Source of the DNA: Hypericum androsaemum
Lineage: Eukaryota; Streptophyta; Magnoliopsida; Malpighiales; Hypericaceae
Length of the DNA stretch: 64,000 nt
Assembly (NCBI GenBank): GCA_963995505.1
Contig: OZ023190.1
Coordinates: forward strand, 17,044,092-17,108,091
Direction: 5' to 3'
Below are positions 57,964 through 64,000 of the stretch, piece by piece. Every line of letters begins with the position of its first letter. Positions within the stretch are counted from its first letter, which is position 1. Position numbers and translations under genes: made by a program. The notes below the pieces were generated by a model. The model worked only from the letters and a program-made list of their open reading frames with translations. It had not been told where the DNA came from and did not search any database.

Positions 57964-60415
57964 TTGTTGTTCTCACTTGTCGTAATTTGATGATGTTAAA
58001 ACCCATACTAAAAAATCTCTTGCACGACAAATTATAGTCTTTACAGGTCTTTTAGTTCAATTGCCAAGTTTAGTTTCTTTTGGTTAGATAAACCATGCTA
58101 TTGAGAGTCTGAGACTATTGAACGTGAACCACAACAATAAAATAACGATGAGTCGGGACATGACATGACCATTTCTCCATCCCCGAAACTTCATCGCACT
58201 TTCCTCTTGACTTCACCTTCAACAATCAACGGCCATACTTTATTACATTTTTCTTTTCTTTTGAAACTAATTTCATACATTCATTCGATAATTGACTAAT
58301 TTATATCCGAATCAAACAAAATTTTATAAAACCATAAAAAATTTCATACTAAAAATTTAACATCGTCATTTTTCATCTTTCAAATTCGAAACTAGTTAAT
58401 CTAATTATTCGTTCTTTTACTGGCTAGCTTTTAGAAGACGCAGGTCGCAGGGCCCGCTCCAAGTGGCCCATGATCGCTCAATCTAATATTCAATAAAGTT
58501 GCCAATGCTTTTGGTTAATTACGTATGAGTAATGGAAAAATCACCCAATCATTTCCCAACAGCGGTACCTTTATCCTGGACTGCATTATGTCACGTGGGT
58601 TTCTTTAGTATAAACTTACTTCTTTTTCTAATCAACTAGCAATCAAATGACGACATCTTTCATTAGTTTACATTTCCATTCCCAATCATATATAGTAGTC
58701 ACAATAGGCAGGGACGTAGGGTAAGGTACGTAGGATCCAAAACTATACCATAGATTTAGAGATAGGACTTGGGCCCTACTCTATACCATGCGATAATGAT
58801 CCAGACCCACGAGTTCTTCAGCGTCTAAATCTAATTCAAGTATTATCTGTGAATCTATTGATTTACAAAATAATTTTAACATTTTAATATAAATTATTAA
58901 AAAAATACTCTCACATTTACCTACACTCAACACTATAAAGTATTGGTGATTAAATTTATGTTGAAAGTTAATAATCTTGACTTTTTTCAATTAAGGGCAT
59001 CATATAAAATTGGAGGATTTATGAAAAAATAATATTTATATGTTAATCTAGATGAATTTAAGTAGGATCTATGAGGACATGGTCTAATTTATCGTCAGAG
59101 TTTAAGTCTATATGGACCATATCCTCTAATTTTAAAGGTTGATACATACTCTTACCTTACCCTAGAGCCATAGGGTAGAGTAAACGTATGATCCACGGGG
59201 TCTGCATTTTTTTGCCATTCCTAATCATATACACAGTGCTATTATATTCATCGGATTACTCTACTTTCCGTGGCAGAAGTTTGTGGTCTAACCGGCTCAA
59301 ATCCAAATTAGCAATATATACTAGATTAGGTATTAAAAAAATAATATACTTTGTTATATGTACAACTTGCCTTTTCAGGGTGAGGGAGCAATTATGGGTG
59401 AAGCCGTCACGCTCCATACATGGTAAGATTCGATTAGTTTCTTTATTTTATGGCAGTAAAAAGGAAAAAAAATGCAAACGAAGATAAGGATTCCAAAGTT
59501 TAATGCTAAAGTAATTAATATGATGAATACCTGTAATGACGCAGTTGACGTGCCTTTAGTTGAATGTTTGAAAAACCCTGACATACTGTGAAAGGTAAGT
59601 ACTAAAATAATGCCTAGACTGTGGTAGTCGCCACTTTATTTACTTTTTATTGGTATAGTAATATTAACTTTTTCATGAGGATGTGAACAATTCAATAACT
59701 CGTAAATTTCAAGTTTTAGGTTTGATATAAGAAAATTTACGTATTATATTGAAATTGATAGTAATTTTCCTACGTCCATTGTCACATGAACAAATCTAGA
59801 ATATCTCAGAATTATTTTTTAAAAAGAGTATTCTCACAATTTCTTAACAATATTTTTTTATCCATAAAAATTGAAATTATAACTTTTCTGTAAAAATTCA
59901 AATTTCTAATATGGAAAGAAGTTTTTGCCAATACTTACAGGACAACCTTTCAAAAAAAAAATTTACAGGATAAACAATAAAAAGATGTTTGGACCTGGTT
60001 CAATGGGCTAAAGAAGCTCCAATCCAAAGATAGAACCCGTGGAATTAAAAAGATAAATCCAGTAGTTCATATGTCCAAATAAGAACATCCATGTCTAAAC
60101 CAATAAACTATTCATACCAAAAGGATTATATCTGTTAATAAGCTGTGAAGAATTTACCCATAATTAATCTCTTAACCATCTCATTAGATAAGTTGAAGAT
60201 TCATTAAACTGTGAAACGTTATCCTGTCATAATGTGATGAGTTTCCAATGCCAATAAAAAGTAATCCATCCAATGGTATTTAACATTCACAAAATTGCCA
60301 AATAAAATGAGTCCCAAGCAAAAATATCACAAGTATCCCCGTTCTGGCCCATCGCAAAGAAAACTATAAGCAAAATCCTTTTTGGCTGATATTAACTTAG
60401 AACCACGCACATCTA
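57964..60415. other. Gene-free AT-rich interval
   Basis: About 2.4 kb without recognisable coding segments, RNA genes or bounded repeats. Short frames here look random. Confidence 0.5.
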
Positions 60416-60424
60416 AAATATTTT

Positions 60425-61640
60425 TGGAAAAGTCTCATAAAGTACCCTATAGTTTCAGACTTTCAGAATTAAGGCCATGTGGTTTCAAATTGGGAATTTA
60501 GTACCCTGTGGTTTACACATTTTTCCCGGGCAAGTCCAGGGTAGCTGCCCGGGCAATCGGACTTGAAACGTCATCTTTTTAAGCATATGCGGTGACACGT
60601 GGCTACCGAGTGGGATAAATTAATGATAACATGTAATGTGGCTAATTATCTAAACAATACTCAAATTATTTATATTTTTCAAAAAACTCATTATTTAAAT
60701 ATATTATAAAAAATTATCCTTCTCTCATCTGTACCCCTCCCCTTCCCTCTTCTTCGACCCATCTCCCTCCTTTCATCCATTAAATCAAAACGACCACCTC
60801 ACCTACATCCCCATTCCCACTTTCCTCTCCAAAGTCCCAATCTTTCCCACAAAAACACCACTCCCCACCACCAAGACCCCGTGATTTCTAACACGCTTCG
60901 GGAGAGCATCGACGGCTGCTCATCATCATCAGCATCTCCGACCTCAGGTATAGCAGATCGGATGGATGTATGTCGCTCCACCTCTGCAGGCCGTGGGCCC
61001 ACCCGACATACCCACTGTGGGCCCACTCGACGGTGGTGGGCTCGTTGGTGAAGAGCTAGAAGGTCCTCAGCGGCGGCTGGCTCCTGGGAAAAGAGCTTGA
61101 AGATCCTCCCCGGATAAACCCTAGAAAATTGGCTACTCCTCCTTTGGCTTCCAGCGCCCCGAATCTCAATCGCCCTGTAGGTTTATGTCAGCTCGGACGA
61201 TAATGCTCAGGCTCCTACGCGCGAGGAACTCATCGTCGTTCGCTTGAGGAAGCTCGTCGTTCGCTTGAGGAAGCTCGTCGTCCGCTCGAGGGGGAAAGGG
61301 AGAGGGAGAGAGAGAGAGAGAGACGAGGATGGAAGAAAGAGAGGAGGAGGGGGAGAAGTGTAATTAAGTAATAATTAAAGTAGGGTTTTTTTGAAAAAAT
61401 ATTAAAAATAAGGGATTTTTTTGATATTTTTTGTTAAATCATCCACAAGGATGGATCGGGCATAGCTGGCGTGCCACGAGGACAGAGTCTACGATGTGGC
61501 AATCCAAATAGCCCGGGCAGCTACCCTGGACTTGCCCGGGAAAAATGTGTAAACCACAGGGTACTAAATTCCCAATTTGAAACCACATGGCCTTAATTCT
61601 GAAAGTCTGAAACTACAGGGTACTTTATGAGACTTTTCCC
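60425..61640. mobile_element. Mutator-like element, 1.2 kb, with a GC-rich core
   Basis: Inverted ends share GGAAAAGTCTCATAAAGTACCCT, GGCCATGTGGTTTCAAATTGGG and CCCGGGCAAGTCCAGGGTAG. The 9-bp duplication AAATATTTT / AAATATCTT (60,416-60,424 and 61,641-61,649) has one mismatch. The GC-rich core (60,720-61,330) may be a captured gene piece: on the minus strand two frames stay open for about 60-75 codons, but I do not recognise either. Confidence 0.82.
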
Positions 61641-61701
61641 AAATATCTTTTACTACGATCAATGTAGTTGTGTGTAACCCTAGAGCAATAGGATCTTAGA
61701 C

Positions 61702-62553
61702 GGGTAAAAGACACCCATGGTCACTGATCTTTCATAAATTTTTGCCCATGGTCACTAATCTATTTTTTGTCCCTTTATGGTCACTCATCTATATTAAGTC
61801 ACCCTTGTATGGTCACTATGACTAATTTTATAATTATAAAATTTCCAAAAGATCCCAAACTTATTATTTTCTCTCTATATGGACCAACCAAAGATAAACT
61901 TTTGTGATAGCAACTGGACATGTCGAACTCTAATCAAAACAATGTTGGCGCTTTCATTAATACAAAAAAAAGATACTTTTGTTGACGCTTTCCTGGCACC
62001 ATTTTTCATGTTCTTAAGAAAAATGAGTGTTTTTTACGGTGGAGTAAGATACGGAAGTAGATAAGTGAAATTTTGAGTCATTATTTCTATGCTTTTTTTC
62101 GTCCGAAATGACTTATCAAAATAAATTAACCAATTAATTAGCATTTCACTTTTTTTTAATAGCACTTCGGTTTCTAACTGTAGTTTTCGTTGCAATTCCT
62201 AAAGGGTTGGCAAATCAGATTTCATGGGTTATTTCTGATATATAATTTAATCGTATATTAAAATTTTTTGTACCAACTCAAAATTTTAAGAAAATAAGTA
62301 GATGTATTTTTATACCTATAAACAAATTCATGCTCAAACCTTTGATATCAACATACCATGACATAGGGAGGTGTGTATAGAGAGAAAATAATAAGTTTGG
62401 GATCTTTTGGAAATTTTATAATTACAAAATTAATCATAGTGACCATACAAGGGTGACTTAATATAGATGAGTGACCATAAAGGGACAAAAAATAGATTAG
62501 TGACCATGGACAAAAATTTATAAAAGATGAGTGACCATGTGTGTCTTTTACCC
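61702..62553. mobile_element. Mutator-like miniature element, 852 bp, beside the bL36 promoter
   Basis: Inverted ends of about 190 bp begin GGGTAAAAGACACCCATGG and share TGGTCACTCATCTATATTAAG. The duplication GATCTTAGAC is perfect over 10 bp (61,692-61,701 and 62,554-62,563). The AT-rich core has no coding capacity. A broken relative hosts the copia element at 27.8 kb. Confidence 0.9.
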
Positions 62554-62828
62554 GATCTTAGACCCATAACTTACTAAACTCGGCCCAATGGGCCCGAGAA
62601 CTGTATCGGATTCCAAATATGGAAACGTGGAATGGAAGTAGTGAAAATAATTGGAGTGGCAGTAGTAGTCCCCTTTCCTCGATTCCAAAACCCTATTTCC
62701 CAATTCCCGACCAAACCTCTGTTCATCTCCGAAGCTCATCAACCCCGAGTCCTCTAGCTCGGCCTCAACCCACCCATCAACTCACCGAGTCCAACCCGAG
62801 CCACCACCCCACTACCGGTAAGATATCT

Positions 62829-62855
62829 CCTCCTCTCTCTCTCTCTCTCTCTCTT
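62829..62855 (+). repeat. CT microsatellite in the leader intron of the bL36 gene
   Basis: About 13 CT dinucleotides lie just after a splice donor (GTAAGATA at 62,818). Confidence 0.85.
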
Positions 62856-62984
62856 AATTTTTTGTTAATTAAACGCAATTCTAGCTCGTAAAGTTTCAAT
62901 CTTTACCGGTTCTAACAAATGGGTATTGGTAGATGGAGAAGGGGGAGTGTCTGAATTCTTGTGTGGTAGATTTTTTTAGGAGTT

Positions 62985-63760
62985 ATGAAGGTGAGGTCGT
63001 CGGTGAAGAAGATGTGCGAGTTTTGCCGGGTAGTGAAACGCCGGGGGAGGGTTTTCGTTGTTTGCACCGCCAATCCTAAGCACAAGCAACGCCAGGGCTT
63101 CGCTACTTTCGCGTCCGAAGAAGGGATCACGTGAGATTACCACTACTCTATCCATTCCATTTGGGCTCTTGTTTGCCTGTGCGTATTTGTGCGTGCCCTT
63201 GCGATGCGTTTGAGAATTCGGTTGGTTGTCCTTTTAGAAGTTGCCTTCACTTTACTTGTTGCTTGTTGTTCGGTCGTCTCTGTGATGTATGCCTCATTGA
63301 GTGTAGATTTTTGGTATGTCAGTTAGTTCTGAAGGTAGACGGTAAGTGTGCGCTAGGGCCTACAAAGCTACACCTAATGCGGATGATAGTGTCCGTGTGT
63401 TGTAGTGTTGATGATTCAGTTGGCTTTGCGAGGATATGGTGGAAGATCATCTCAGGATTGAACAGAAGGTGTCAGTATAGGCTTTGGTTTCTAATATTAC
63501 TTGTGCGGGTTAACTGATACAACGTGTATGCCTGCAAGTATGCTCTAGATTTGGGTGGATGATGCTTGTTGTTAATTGAATGGTTAATGTCGGTTTCCAG
63601 GTCGGGAGCAACAAGTGCGACAAGTTCCAAGCAACTAGTTACACCGGCTCAAAGGATGGGCGTCGGTTTCTTGTCCCTCATACCTAAGAAGCATGAACCA
63701 TCGTCTATGTTTGGTTGGAATATGGGTCTCGCTTCTATCATCTCCAAACAAGGGAACTAG
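62985..63760 (+). CDS. Nuclear-encoded organellar ribosomal protein bL36, 101 aa
   Basis: bL36 is the smallest protein of bacterial-type large ribosomal subunits and sits near the GTPase-associated region. Exons 62985-63130 and 63601-63760 join in phase to 101 residues. The start [14 protein letters not shown] and the stretch [20 protein letters not shown] match bacterial L36, with zinc ligands Cys11, Cys14, Cys27 and His33. Bacterial forms end near residue 38; the remaining ~60 residues ([20 protein letters not shown]...) are a plant extension, as known for the nuclear gene, probably mitochondrial. A leader intron (62,818-62,979) precedes the start, and the upstream exon is open in frame. 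Confidence 0.9.
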
Positions 63761-64000
63761 TGCCTCGTGCTTTCGGAGGAATGCAAATGTGAACTCGACG
63801 GCAATAACATCTTTTGTTGTGTTCCTTCATTTCCTGTGTTATGTTTCCTTGCAAACTTCCAGTGGCCGTATTGACACCCCGAAAGCCGCTGTCTATATGA
63901 GCAGCATTGAGATTGTATAGTGCCATCCCGGAGAGACTCTTGTCTATTATCTCCGGGCATAAGCACTCCCTCCGGTGAGATGCACTGTATGTTTTTTTTG
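63761..64000 (+). other. 3' untranslated region of the bL36 gene
   Basis: T-rich sequence after the stop with no further coding segment before the window ends. Confidence 0.5.

Noticed and set aside
1..64000. CRISPR arrays, bacterial operons or phage genes
   Set aside because: Intron-rich genes and plant transposons show nuclear plant DNA, and the tandem repeats present are adjacent units without unique spacers.

Overview
The window is nuclear DNA of a flowering plant, very probably a eudicot. Genes are split by many short GT-AG introns, several encode plant-only plastid or phosphate-signalling proteins, and the intergenic DNA is AT-rich and packed with plant-type transposons (Ty1/copia, Ty3/gypsy-like solo LTRs, Mutator-like elements, a TRIM, LINE fragments). 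I cannot name the species.

Bases 1-27,200 are gene-rich. The order is: the 3' two thirds of the nuclear pore scaffold gene NUP205 (+, 28 coding exons, stop at 11,084); a broken FkbM-type methyltransferase gene (+); a plastid DUF3119 protein gene (-) and, 352 bp away and divergent, a BSD2-type Rubisco chaperone gene (+); plastid heme oxygenase HO1 (-); a stretch of decayed Mutator-like and LINE pieces, including an element carrying a scrap of a PIP aquaporin gene; and a stand-alone SPX-domain gene (-) with two PHR1-binding (P1BS) sites just upstream of its start.

Bases 27,700-62,560 are a transposon graveyard holding one small host gene (50.4 kb, membrane-anchored protein with an RVxF-like motif). 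Elements whose ends I could define by target-site duplications (TSDs) are: an internally deleted Ty1/copia element nested in an older Mutator-like element (27,837-32,344, TSD ATACT); a gypsy-like solo LTR (34,203-35,643); a 1-kb retroposon with a 14-bp TSD (40,083-41,088); a foldback Mutator-like element with tRNA-like A and B boxes in both arms (42,362-43,412); two solo LTRs of one family (44,105-46,125 and 54,271-56,127); a 523-bp TRIM (48,605-49,127); a copia-type solo LTR (52,015-53,589); a Pack-MULE carrying the N-terminal region of a ubiquitin chain elongation factor E4 (56,868-57,954); and two more Mutator-like elements (60,425-61,640 and 61,702-62,553).

The window closes with the nuclear gene for an organellar ribosomal protein bL36 (+, 62,985-63,760), whose promoter side directly abuts the last Mutator-like element. 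The genes do not form one pathway, but four (DUF3119, BSD2, HO1, bL36) serve plastids or other bacteria-derived organelles. I saw no wholly new coding system. The more unusual signals are the gene-capturing elements, the foldback element with Pol III-like boxes, the compact TRIM, the telo-box tandem array and the in-frame upstream exon of the bL36 gene.
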